From: an uncultured Eubacteriales bacterium
GTDB lineage: Bacteria > Bacillota > Clostridia > Oscillospirales > Oscillospiraceae
DNA: 13,330 nt
Reading direction: 5' to 3'
Assembly (NCBI GenBank): GCA_900553545.1
Contig: USDP01000026.1
Location: forward strand, 1 to 13,330
This document shows, one piece after another, positions 7,346 through 13,330 of the stretch. The notes beneath the pieces are model-generated. The model was not told the origin of the DNA. It searched no databases and saw only the letters and a program-made list of their open reading frames with translations. Made by a program: the position numbers and the translations under genes. Numbering within the stretch: position 1 is the first letter of the stretch; each line of letters begins with the position of its first letter.

Positions 7346-8530
7346 ATGGCATCGAACCCCGGCATCACCGTATTTGAACAGCAGAACGAGCGGCTCCCGC
7401 AGCCGAAAAAGCCGAAGGAGAAGGTTCTGCTCGACGAGCGCGGCCTGCTCGATCTGCCGTTCCTCGCGCTGACGGTGCTGCTCGTCATCATCGGCGTCAT
7501 CATGATGTTCTCGGCGAGCTATGCCCGCGCCTATCAGGAGACGGGCAAATCGACCTATTATTTCGCCCGGCAGGCGGTTTTTGCCGTGCTTGGCATCGCG
7601 GGCATGCTCTTCGTCTCGCGGCTGAACTATCAGATGTGGCGCTTCGCGTCGTTCATCGTGCTCGGCGTCTCGGTCTTCTTCCTGCTGCTCGTGCCGTTCA
7701 TCGGCGAGGCGTCGCACGGCGCCAAGCGCTGGATTACCGTCGCGGGCATCCGCTTCCAGCCGTCAGAGCTGGCGAAGGTGGCCATTGTCATGTCCTTCGC
7801 GTCGCTCATGTCGATCTACCGCGAGAAGATGCAGACGTTCAAATATGGCATCCTGCCCTTCGCGCTCATCCTCGTGGTGATCTGCGGCCTTGTCGCGCTC
7901 GAGCGGCATTTTTCCTGCATCCTCATCATGCTTGCGCTCGGCGCGGTCATGATGTTCCTCGGCGGCGTGCGCCTGCGCTGGTTCATCATCGGCGGTGTGG
8001 CTGTCGCGGCGTTCGCCGCAATCTATCTTGCGCGCATGGGCTACGCGGGCGACCGCGTCACCGCCTGGCGCGACCCGGCGTCCGACCCGACCGATACCGG
8101 CTATCAGATCCTGCAATCGCTCTACGCCATCGGCTCCGGCGGCCTGATGGGTCTGGGACTCGGCAAGGGGCGGCAGAAATATCTGTATCTGCCGGAGGAG
8201 CACAACGACTACATTTTCCCCATCGTCTGCGAGGAGCTGGGCTTCATCGGCGCGATGGTGGTGATTTTGCTGTTCGTGCTGCTGATCCTGCGCGGCTATT
8301 GGATCGCAATGCACGCGCGTGACCGCTTCGGCGCACTGATGACGGCGGGGCTTACAACGCACCTTGCCCTGCAGGTGTTCCTGAACATCGGTGTCGTGAC
8401 GAACTTCCTGCCCGCGACGGGCATTTCGCTCCCGTTCTTCTCCTACGGCGGGACAGCGCTTCTCATTCAGCTCTTTGAAATGGGACTGATTTTGGCCGTT
8501 TCGAGACAGAACGACAACAAATTGCTGTAA
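7346..8530 (+). CDS. ftsW: SEDS-family peptidoglycan glycosyltransferase FtsW
   Basis: A 394-residue polytopic membrane protein that polymerises lipid II at the septum together with the class B PBP. A hydrophilic Pro/Lys/Glu-rich tail of about 33 residues precedes the first helix (about 36-56), which ends in the typical MMFSASYA. Further marks are GAKRWI, FQPSELAK (137-144), and the loop PEEHNDYIFPIVCEELGF, where Asp288 matches the catalytic aspartate of SEDS enzymes. The C-terminal LPATGISLPFFSYGGT is also classic. The start has a very strong AAGGAGGG (7331-7338). Genomic place favours FtsW over RodA; SpoVE is a close sporulation paralogue and cannot be excluded by motif alone. Confidence 0.95.
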   Translation: MASNPGITVFEQQNERLPQPKKPKEKVLLDERGLLDLPFLALTVLLVIIGVIMMFSASYARAYQETGKSTYYFARQAVFAVLGIAGMLFVSRLNYQMWRFASFIVLGVSVFFLLLVPFIGEASHGAKRWITVAGIRFQPSELAKVAIVMSFASLMSIYREKMQTFKYGILPFALILVVICGLVALERHFSCILIMLALGAVMMFLGGVRLRWFIIGGVAVAAFAAIYLARMGYAGDRVTAWRDPASDPTDTGYQILQSLYAIGSGGLMGLGLGKGRQKYLYLPEEHNDYIFPIVCEELGFIGAMVVILLFVLLILRGYWIAMHARDRFGALMTAGLTTHLALQVFLNIGVVTNFLPATGISLPFFSYGGTALLIQLFEMGLILAVSRQNDNKLL

Positions 8531-8539
8531 GGTGATGCT

Positions 8540-9664
8540 ATGAAAGTCATCTTTACCTGCGGCGGTACGGGCGGGCATATCTATCCGGCCATCGCCGTCG
8601 CCAAGCTCCTACAGGAGCGGCACCCCGACTGTGAGATCCTCTTCATCGGCGCGGAGGACGGCATGGAAAACCGCATCGTCCCGCGCGAGGGCTTTCGGCT
8701 CGAGACGCTGAAAATTTCAAACTACCAGCGCAGCTTCACGCCAAAGGCCATCTGGCACAACGTGACGACGCTGCTGCACATGTCCGGCTCGATGCGCAAG
8801 GCCAAGGCCATCATCCGCGCGTTCGGCCCGGATGTCATCGTCGGCACGGGCGGCTATGCGAGCTTCCCTGCGCTGAAGATGGGTGGCAGGCTCCGCATCC
8901 CGACGGCGGTGCATGAGTCGAACGCCGTGCCGGGGCTGACGACGCGGATGGTCGAAAAGAATGTCACGCGCATCATGGTCTCCTTCCCAGAGAGCCGGGG
9001 GCAGTATTCCGACCCGGACAGTGTCGTCGTCACGGGGACGCCGGTGCGCGAGAGCTTCCTCTATACGAACCGCGCGGAGGCGCGGGCAGCGCTCGGACTC
9101 GGGGACGAGCCGCTGATCGTCTCCTGCTGGGGGAGCCTCGGCGCGCGGGAGATGAATAAGAAGATCGCGCGCTTCATGAAGCGCGAACAGGACGACGGCA
9201 CGCCCTACCGCCACATCCACGCGACCGGCTCGTTCGGCTGGCGCTGGATGCCGGAGTATGTAAAGGAACAGGGTGTCGACCTGAAGAGCCACCCGCGGCT
9301 CGACATGCGGGAATATATCTATGATATGCCGCAGGTGATGGCGGCGGCCGACCTCATCATCTGCCGCGCGGGCGCGGCGACGATTGCCGAGGTCTGCGCG
9401 TCGGCCACGCCGTGCATCATGGTGCCGTCGCCGAATGTGACGGACAATCATCAGGAAAAGAACGCGCGCGTGCTCGAAAAGAACGGCGCCGCCGTGGTCA
9501 TTCGGGAAAACGAATGTGACGGCGACAGCCTCTACGAGGCCGCAAAACAGCTGCTCTCCGACCGCGAACGCTGCCGTGCCATGGGTTCGGCGGCGGCCAA
9601 TCTGGCCGTCGTGGACGCGGCGGAACGCATCTATCAGACTGCACTCGAACTCTCCAGACACTGA
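8540..9664 (+). CDS. murG: UDP-GlcNAc:lipid I N-acetylglucosamine transferase MurG
   Basis: A 374-residue peripheral membrane GT-B glycosyltransferase that adds GlcNAc to lipid I to make lipid II on the cytoplasmic face. The N-terminal domain has the glycine loop CGGTGGHIYPA (7-17) and GTGGYASFPAL, then HESNAVPG (His125-Gly132). The C-terminal domain has the donor-site stretch CRAGAATIAEVCASATPCI, with the conserved PSPNVTDNHQEKNA following. Only nine bases separate it from ftsW, and the ftsW stop overlaps its ribosome binding site AAGGTGAT (8529-8536). That spacing suggests coupled translation. Length is slightly above the 355-360 residues usual for the family; no domain is missing. Confidence 0.96.
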   Translation: MKVIFTCGGTGGHIYPAIAVAKLLQERHPDCEILFIGAEDGMENRIVPREGFRLETLKISNYQRSFTPKAIWHNVTTLLHMSGSMRKAKAIIRAFGPDVIVGTGGYASFPALKMGGRLRIPTAVHESNAVPGLTTRMVEKNVTRIMVSFPESRGQYSDPDSVVVTGTPVRESFLYTNRAEARAALGLGDEPLIVSCWGSLGAREMNKKIARFMKREQDDGTPYRHIHATGSFGWRWMPEYVKEQGVDLKSHPRLDMREYIYDMPQVMAAADLIICRAGAATIAEVCASATPCIMVPSPNVTDNHQEKNARVLEKNGAAVVIRENECDGDSLYEAAKQLLSDRERCRAMGSAAANLAVVDAAERIYQTALELSRH

Positions 9665-9678
9665 CACGCGGCCCGGAA

Positions 9679-9717
9679 CCTCCGCATAGGATGGGGAAAC
9701 CATCCGGATTGTGGAGG
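9679..9717 (+). promoter_or_regulatory. Hairpin sequestering the murA ribosome binding site
   Basis: CCTCCGCA (9679-9686) pairs with TGTGGAGG (9710-9717) over 8 bp with one G-U wobble. Inside it GGATGG (9689-9694) pairs perfectly with CCATCC (9700-9705) around a GGAAA loop. The right outer arm is the murA Shine-Dalgarno (GGAGGG, 9713-9718, six bases before the ATG), so the left arm acts as an anti-Shine-Dalgarno. The left arm begins 15 bases after the murG stop, so ribosomes ending murG could open it. This would couple murA translation to murG. The pairing is seen; the function is inferred. Confidence 0.5.
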
Positions 9718-9724
9718 GAAGAGC

Positions 9725-10977
9725 ATGGAATATTTTCAGATCAGGGGTGCGGGGCCGCTCCGGGGTGAGACGGCGGTGAGCGGCGCGAAGAACGCGGCGC
9801 TGCCCATTCTGGCCGCCACGGTTCTCTGCCGGGGTCCCTGCGTGCTGTATAACTGCCCCGAGATCGCCGACGTGGAGACGACGCTTGCCATCCTCCGCGC
9901 GCTCGGCGCGAAGGCAGAGCGGTGCGGCGCGGCGGTGGTCGTGGACGCGGCGGGGCTGACGGAGACGACCGTGCCCGCTGCGCTTGCCGCTCGGATGCGG
10001 TGCTGTTCGCCGGTGCGCTGCTGTCTGTTGGGGGCTCCGTAAAAATCCCGCTGCCGGGCGGCTGTCCGCTCGGCGAACGGCCGATCAATTACCACCTATG
10101 GGCATTTGAACAGCTCGGCGCAAAATGTTTGGCATCTGATGGGTATTATGAGATTTTCTGGGAGAGGCCGCGCGGTACGGTGCTGGAGTTCCCGCACGGC
10201 AGTGTGGGTGCGACGGAAAACGCCATCCTCGCCGCGCTGCGCTGCCCCGGAGAAACAGTGCTGAAAAATGCTGCAAAAGAGCCTGAAATCACCGATCTGG
10301 TGAACTTTCTGCGCAGCGCCGGGGCGGAAATTTTCGGTGCGGGAACCTCAGAACTCCATATTCGGGGGGATCAGCCCCTGCATGGCACAACATATAGTAT
10401 CCAGCCCGACCGCATCGAGACGGCGACGTTTTTATGCGCGGCGGCGTGCTGCGGCGGGGAAGTGCTGCTCCGGCGGACAGATGCCCGCATGCTCCAGAGC
10501 GTTACGGCGCTGCTGCGGCAGACCGGATGCGAACTTTTGGAAGAACAAGATGCCGTTTTGGTTCGAAAAACCGGAAAAACGGGGATAATATCTGATGTAA
10601 AAACGGCAGCCTATCCCGGCTTTCCGACGGACTGTCAGGCCATTCTGATGGCGGCGCTGCTCCGGGCCGAGGGTGAGAGCCGGATTGAGGAGACGGTCTT
10701 TGAAGACCGGTTCCACCATGTGCCGGAGCTGCAAAAGCTCGGCGCAAAGTTGGAAATTCGCCATAATACAGTACATATTTCCGGGGTACGCACGCTTTCT
10801 GGTGCAAAATTGACCGCACGCGACCTGCGCGGCGGCGCGGCGCTGGTGCTGGCGGCGATGCAGGCCGAGGGAGAGAGCCGCGTAGAAGGATTGACACATA
10901 TCGACCGGGGCTATGAGCGCTTCGCGGAGAAGCTCCGTGCGCTTGGCGCAAACATCGAGAGATGCTTTGACGGATAA
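9725..10977 (+). pseudogene. murA: UDP-N-acetylglucosamine 1-carboxyvinyltransferase MurA, frameshifted
   Basis: MurA makes the first committed step of peptidoglycan synthesis, adding enolpyruvate from PEP to UDP-GlcNAc in the cytoplasm. The first frame (9725-10042) gives a normal N-terminus with Lys22-Asn23 in SGAKNAALPIL, holds homology up to AARMR (ends at 10000), then drifts to a TAA at 10040. Homology resumes one frame back with VLFAGALL from 10000 and runs to the TAA at 10975. That second part keeps the active-site cysteine (PGGC, codon 10063-10065), FPTDCQA (Asp codon 10630-10632), DLRGGAALV and LTHIDRGYE. All key residues are present, so only the frame is broken. Restoring the frame gives about 417-420 residues, the normal length. 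It is either a fresh mutation or a sequencing or assembly error; in the latter case the gene is intact. Clostridia often carry a second murA, so loss could be tolerated. Confidence 0.9.
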
Positions 10978-11011
10978 TACCGGGTAAAATAGGAAAAACT
11001 CGAACGAATCT

Positions 11012-11031
11012 CCGCCGGATAAAACCGGCGG
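11012..11031 (+). other. Perfect hairpin upstream of ftsQ
   Basis: CCGCCGG (11012-11018) and CCGGCGG (11025-11031) form a 7-bp perfect stem around ATAAAA. The ftsQ ribosome binding site AAAGGGG (11033-11039) begins two bases later and is not paired. There is no U-tract on either side close enough for a terminator. It may be a 5' stabiliser or processing site; no function can be assigned from sequence. Confidence 0.5.
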
Positions 11032-11049
11032 TAAAGGGGAAACATCATC

Positions 11050-11814
11050 ATGGCAGGAAGAAAAAAACAGGCAAAGAACCGGCGGCCATCCAGCGGCGTG
11101 GCCGTGCGGCTGATCATCATGCTGGCCGTTGTTGCGGCGATCGTCTTCGGCGTGGCCATCTTCTTCAAGGTGACGACGATCGAGGTGCAGGGCAACACGC
11201 TCTACTCGGCGGAGGACGTGATCGCTGCGTCCGGCATTGAGCCGGGCGACAACCTGCTGCTGGTGAACAAGGCCACGACGGCGGGCAACATCCTCGCGGC
11301 GCTGCCGTATGTGGAAGAGGTGCGTGGGATCGTGCGCTCGCTGCCCGACACGGTGGTCATCCAGATCCAGGAGAGCGAGGCGAGCTTCGCTGTACAGACC
11401 GACGTGAACACTACGTGGCTTGTCAACAGCCGGGGCAAAGCATTGGAGAAGGTGGAAGGCGAACTGCCGGAGGGACAGCCGCAGATCCTCGGCGTGAGCG
11501 TGAAGGCCCCGGCGGCGGGGATGACAGTCACGGCGGTGGAGCAGAGCCGGCTCGACGCGGCGCTTGCGGTGCTGTCCGGGCTGGACGGCACGGGCATTTT
11601 GGAGCATGTGGCGTCCATCAACGTGGAAAAGGACTATGATATCATCGTGCAGTATGACGACCGGTACACGATCCGGCTCGGCGGCACGGACGATCTGGCA
11701 TATAAAATTCAATATCTGACGAGCATCCTCGCGGAGCTGAGCGATTTTCAGGCGGGAACCATCGATCTGACCGACGCGGCGAACAAAAAAGCAACCTTCC
11801 AGCCCGCAGGGTAA
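11050..11814 (+). CDS. ftsQ: Cell division protein FtsQ/DivIB
   Basis: A 254-residue bitopic membrane protein of the divisome core, partner of FtsL and DivIC/FtsB outside the membrane. A short Lys/Arg-rich cytoplasmic tail (1-16) is followed by one transmembrane helix (about 19-39). Next comes a POTRA domain (about 40-108) with VTTIEVQGNTLYSAEDVI, GDNLLLVN, LPYVEEVRGIVRSLPDTVVIQIQE. The remaining beta-domain (about 110-250) has FAVQTDVNTTWLVNSRGKAL and YTIRLGGTDDLAYKIQYL, as in FtsQ/DivIB. The ATG has AAAGGGG ten bases upstream. It is shorter in the cytoplasm than Bacillus DivIB. The last gene before ftsZ is the normal place for it. Confidence 0.92.
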   Translation: MAGRKKQAKNRRPSSGVAVRLIIMLAVVAAIVFGVAIFFKVTTIEVQGNTLYSAEDVIAASGIEPGDNLLLVNKATTAGNILAALPYVEEVRGIVRSLPDTVVIQIQESEASFAVQTDVNTTWLVNSRGKALEKVEGELPEGQPQILGVSVKAPAAGMTVTAVEQSRLDAALAVLSGLDGTGILEHVASINVEKDYDIIVQYDDRYTIRLGGTDDLAYKIQYLTSILAELSDFQAGTIDLTDAANKKATFQPAG

Positions 11815-11824
11815 GGATGGATGC

Positions 11825-11846
11825 GGAGAAAAATGACGATTTTTCC
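11825..11846 (+). terminator. AT-rich stem-loop after ftsQ, possible weak terminator
   Basis: AAAAAT (11829-11834) pairs with ATTTTT (11839-11844) around GACG, and the stem is extended by two G-C pairs across a bulged A. The T-run is inside the stem rather than after it, so this is not a canonical terminator. It sits 11 bases after the ftsQ stop and just before the ftsZ promoter, where a transcription boundary would make sense. Confidence 0.3.
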
Positions 11847-11855
11847 AGATTTCTA

Positions 11856-11884
11856 TTGACCGCAGAGATATTTCAGTATAAAAT
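11856..11884 (+). promoter_or_regulatory. Sigma-A type promoter for ftsZ
   Basis: TTGACC (11856-11861) and TAAAAT (11879-11884) are separated by exactly 17 bases. Each box has one mismatch to consensus. The surrounding DNA is AT-rich, in sharp contrast to the GC-rich genes on both sides. Transcription would begin near 11891, giving a leader of about 65 bases before the ftsZ ATG. This would let ftsZ be expressed apart from the upstream cluster. Confidence 0.72.
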
Positions 11885-11913
11885 AGAGTGAAAACCGTTT
11901 ATCAGGACAGTTA

Positions 11914-11936
11914 GAACGCCGAGATTCGGGCGGTTC
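11914..11936 (+). other. Hairpin in the ftsZ leader
   Basis: GAACGCCGA (11914-11922) can pair with TCGGGCGGTTC (11926-11936) over nine base pairs with two bulged G residues and a GAT loop. The stem ends seven bases before AGGAGG (11943-11948), leaving the ribosome binding site free. A leader hairpin of this kind could stabilise the ftsZ mRNA; the role is inferred. Confidence 0.4.
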
Positions 11937-11955
11937 ATACATAGGAGGAAGTCAA

Positions 11956-13032
11956 ATGGCAGATTTTCAGGAAAAGGTAGTTAATATCAAGGTCATCGGC
12001 GTCGGCGGCGCGGGCAACAACGTCATCAACCGCATGATCAGCAGCGGCGTCGGCGGCGTGGAGTTCATCGCGGTCAACACCGATAAGCAGGATCTCAACA
12101 AGTCCAAGTGTGAAAATAAAATCCAGATCGGCGAAAAGCTGACCGGCGGCATGGGCGCAGGCTCCAAGCCCGAGATCGGCCAGAAATCCGCCGAGGAATC
12201 CAAGAACGTCATCTCCCAGGCTCTCGACGGGACCGATATGGTGTTCATCACCGCCGGTATGGGCGGCGGCACGGGCACCGGCGCGGCGCCGATCATTGCG
12301 CAGATCGCGCATGACAAGGGCATTCTGACCGTCGGCGTTGTGACGAAGCCGTTCAAATTTGAGGGTGCGAACCGGATGCGTCAGGCCGAGATGGGCATTG
12401 CGAATCTGACCGACAAGGTCGACTCGCTGATCATCATTCCGAATGACCGGCTGAAATTTGTCACCGACCAGAAGATCACGTTCGCCAACGCATTCGGCAT
12501 CGCGGACGATGTGCTGAAGCAGGCGGTCAGCTCGATCTCCGAACTCGTCGGCTACAGCGAGCACGTGATCATCAACCTCGACTTTGCGGACGTATCCGCG
12601 ATCATGAAGGATGCGGGCCACGCGCACATGGGCGTCGGCACTGCGGCAGGTCGCGACAAGGCCGAGCAGGCAGCGATGGCCGCCGTTTCCAGCCCGCTGC
12701 TGGAGACGTCGATCAACGGCGCGACGGGCGTGCTGATCAACGTGGCAGGCTCTTCCGAGCTGGCCCTCGACGACGTTGAGACTGCGGCGAACATCGTCAT
12801 GGAAGCGGCAAACCCCGAGGCGAACATCATCTTCGGCGCGGCATTCGACGACAATCTCGAGGACGAGATGCGCGTCACGGTCATCGCCACCGGCTTTGAC
12901 GACAAGCAGAGACAGCAGCCGACCAACAAGCTCGGCGCGTATACCTCCGCGACGAGCGAGAAGGCCAAGGCGCAGGTTGCTGAGGATATTGACGATATTG
13001 ACGAGATCTTCAAGATCTTCAATAAGGACTGA
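11956..13032 (+). CDS. ftsZ: Cell division GTPase FtsZ
   Basis: A 358-residue tubulin-like GTPase that forms the cytokinetic ring at midcell and recruits the septal wall machinery encoded upstream. The nucleotide site shows VIGVGGAGNN (13-22), VNTDKQDL, and the tubulin signature GGGTGTG (103-109). The T7 synergy loop is NLDFADV (207-213), with Asp209 and Asp212 available for GTP hydrolysis in the next subunit. After the core comes a linker of only about 30 residues and the tail DIDDIDEIFKIFNKD, which lacks the usual (D/E)-I-P-x-F-L-R form. The start has a strong AGGAGG (11943-11948), seven bases upstream. It has its own promoter and is followed directly by an intrinsic terminator, so it is the last gene of the run. 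Confidence 0.97.
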   Translation: MADFQEKVVNIKVIGVGGAGNNVINRMISSGVGGVEFIAVNTDKQDLNKSKCENKIQIGEKLTGGMGAGSKPEIGQKSAEESKNVISQALDGTDMVFITAGMGGGTGTGAAPIIAQIAHDKGILTVGVVTKPFKFEGANRMRQAEMGIANLTDKVDSLIIIPNDRLKFVTDQKITFANAFGIADDVLKQAVSSISELVGYSEHVIINLDFADVSAIMKDAGHAHMGVGTAAGRDKAEQAAMAAVSSPLLETSINGATGVLINVAGSSELALDDVETAANIVMEAANPEANIIFGAAFDDNLEDEMRVTVIATGFDDKQRQQPTNKLGAYTSATSEKAKAQVAEDIDDIDEIFKIFNKD

Positions 13033-13040
13033 GAAATGAG

Positions 13041-13069
13041 ACAGCCGCCCGGAAGGGCGGCTGTTTTTT
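13041..13069 (+). terminator. Rho-independent terminator after ftsZ
   Basis: ACAGCCGCCC (13041-13050) and GGGCGGCTGT (13055-13064) form a perfect 10-bp stem around a GGAA tetraloop, followed by a run of T up to 13069. It begins eight bases after the ftsZ stop. This is a textbook intrinsic terminator and marks the end of the cluster transcript. Confidence 0.95.
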
Positions 13070-13101
13070 CAATTTCAGGGAAAGAGCGGACGGCGTTTTC
13101 T

Positions 13102-13117
13102 TTTTGGAGCGCCAAAA
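13102..13117. repeat. Small inverted repeat in the post-ftsZ region
   Basis: TTTTGG (13102-13107) and CCAAAA (13112-13117) pair perfectly around AGCG. It is the first of several dyads in the stretch 13071-13330, which has no supported gene. Confidence 0.55.
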
Positions 13118-13131
13118 GGATTTGCGCCCCC

Positions 13132-13164
13132 ATTCTTTTCTTTCTGGCAGAAAAAGAAAAGAAT
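13132..13164. repeat. Long A/T-biased inverted repeat
   Basis: ATTCTTTTCTTT (13132-13143) and AAAGAAAAGAAT (13153-13164) pair perfectly over 12 bp around a nine-base loop; CTG and CAG at the loop edges can add more pairing. Pyrimidines fill one arm and purines the other. It could serve as a weak two-way terminator or be part of a dispersed intergenic repeat. Confidence 0.65.
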
Positions 13165-13176
13165 AGGTTCAAAAAA

Positions 13177-13202
13177 GCGTTCCTTTGGGTGCGGAGGAAC
13201 GC
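13177..13202. repeat. 8-bp inverted repeat next to the tandem array
   Basis: GCGTTCCT (13177-13184) and AGGAACGC (13195-13202) pair perfectly around a 10-base loop. Its right arm lies inside the first 51-bp tandem unit, so the dyad marks the left edge of that array. Confidence 0.55.
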
Positions 13203-13330
13203 GGAAGAAGCGGGCGGACAGAGTCGTCCGCCCCTACGGGTGCAGTGGGAGATCGGAGAAGCGGGCGGACAGGGTCGTCCGCCCCTACGGGTGCGGAGGA
13301 AACCGGAAGAAGCGGGCGGACAGAGTCGTC
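13187..13330. repeat. 51-bp tandem repeat with a palindromic core, cut by the window end
   Basis: Units start at 13187, 13238 and 13289, each opening with GGGTGC, an exact 51-base period; the third is cut after 42 bases. Within each, about 37 bases are conserved and about 14 vary (13193-13206, 13244-13257, 13295-13308). The conserved part holds a perfect 8-bp dyad, GGGCGGAC and GTCCGCCC, around a six-base loop (13212-13233 and 13263-13284). The loop reads AGAGTC in units 1 and 3 and AGGGTC in unit 2. It resembles palindromic intergenic repeats that I recall from clostridial genomes, though I could not compare it. No mobile gene is attached. Confidence 0.88.

Noticed and set aside
9985..10012. 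Programmed ribosomal frameshifting in murA
   Set aside because: There is no slippery heptamer of the X-XXY-YYZ type near the frame change. A simple -1 slip would leave the product about two residues short in a conserved segment, and MurA is not known to use it.
10891..10917. TTGACA at 10891 as a promoter for ftsQ
   Set aside because: The best -10 box (TATGAG) is two mismatches off with a 15-base spacer. The bases encode the conserved MurA phrase LTHIDRGYE.
13187..13330. A CRISPR array
   Set aside because: The conserved part is 37 bases, but the variable parts are only about 14 bases and similar to one another. No cas gene is present.
13040..13330. An open frame through the dyads and tandem repeat on the + strand
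   Set aside because: It has no ATG, GTG or TTG start with a ribosome binding site before the repeats, begins inside the terminator, and its product is a translation of repeat DNA.

Overview
The window is a long run of the division and cell wall (dcw) cluster, all on the + strand. It holds the 3' end of rsmH, then ftsL, a PASTA-bearing class B penicillin-binding protein gene (pbpB/ftsI), murE, murF, mraY, ftsW, murG, a frameshifted murA, ftsQ/divIB and ftsZ. A strong intrinsic terminator ends the run, and about 260 bases of non-coding, palindrome-rich DNA follow. The organism is most likely a GC-rich member of the Clostridia, perhaps Oscillospiraceae-like. This is inferred from the two C-terminal PASTA domains on the PBP, the murG-murA-ftsQ-ftsZ order without ftsA, the meso-DAP type DNPR motif in MurE, the Cys-rich Firmicutes-type RsmH tail, and strong AGGAGG-type ribosome binding sites. 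Species cannot be told from the sequence alone.

Layout: 1-414 rsmH (5' end outside the window); 430-969 ftsL; 970-1057 gap with a terminator-like hairpin; 1058-3448 PBP; 3449-3475 gap with a hairpin over the PBP stop; 3476-4924 murE; 4921-6294 murF, overlapping murE by ATGA; 6329-7309 mraY; 7346-8530 ftsW; 8540-9664 murG; 9665-9724 gap with a hairpin that pairs with the murA Shine-Dalgarno; 9725-10977 murA, broken by a frame change near 10000; 10978-11049 gap with a perfect hairpin; 11050-11814 ftsQ; 11815-11955 gap with a stem-loop, a good sigma-A promoter and a 5'-UTR hairpin; 11956-13032 ftsZ; 13041-13069 terminator; 13071-13330 dyads and a 51-bp tandem repeat running off the end.

The genes form one pathway. 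MurA starts it from UDP-GlcNAc. MurE and MurF build the UDP-MurNAc-pentapeptide. MraY and MurG make lipid I and lipid II. FtsW and the PBP polymerise and cross-link at the septum, held there by FtsL and FtsQ and placed by the FtsZ ring. murB, murC, murD and ftsA are not in this window. murD is missing from the mraY-ftsW junction, where many dcw clusters carry it.

I saw no clearly new system. The points most worth checking are: (1) the murA frame break, which fits loss of a short (7- or 10-base) direct-repeat segment, or an assembly error; (2) the anti-Shine-Dalgarno hairpin in front of that same gene; (3) the hairpins that occupy most intergenic gaps; and (4) the 51-bp palindromic tandem repeat after the terminator.
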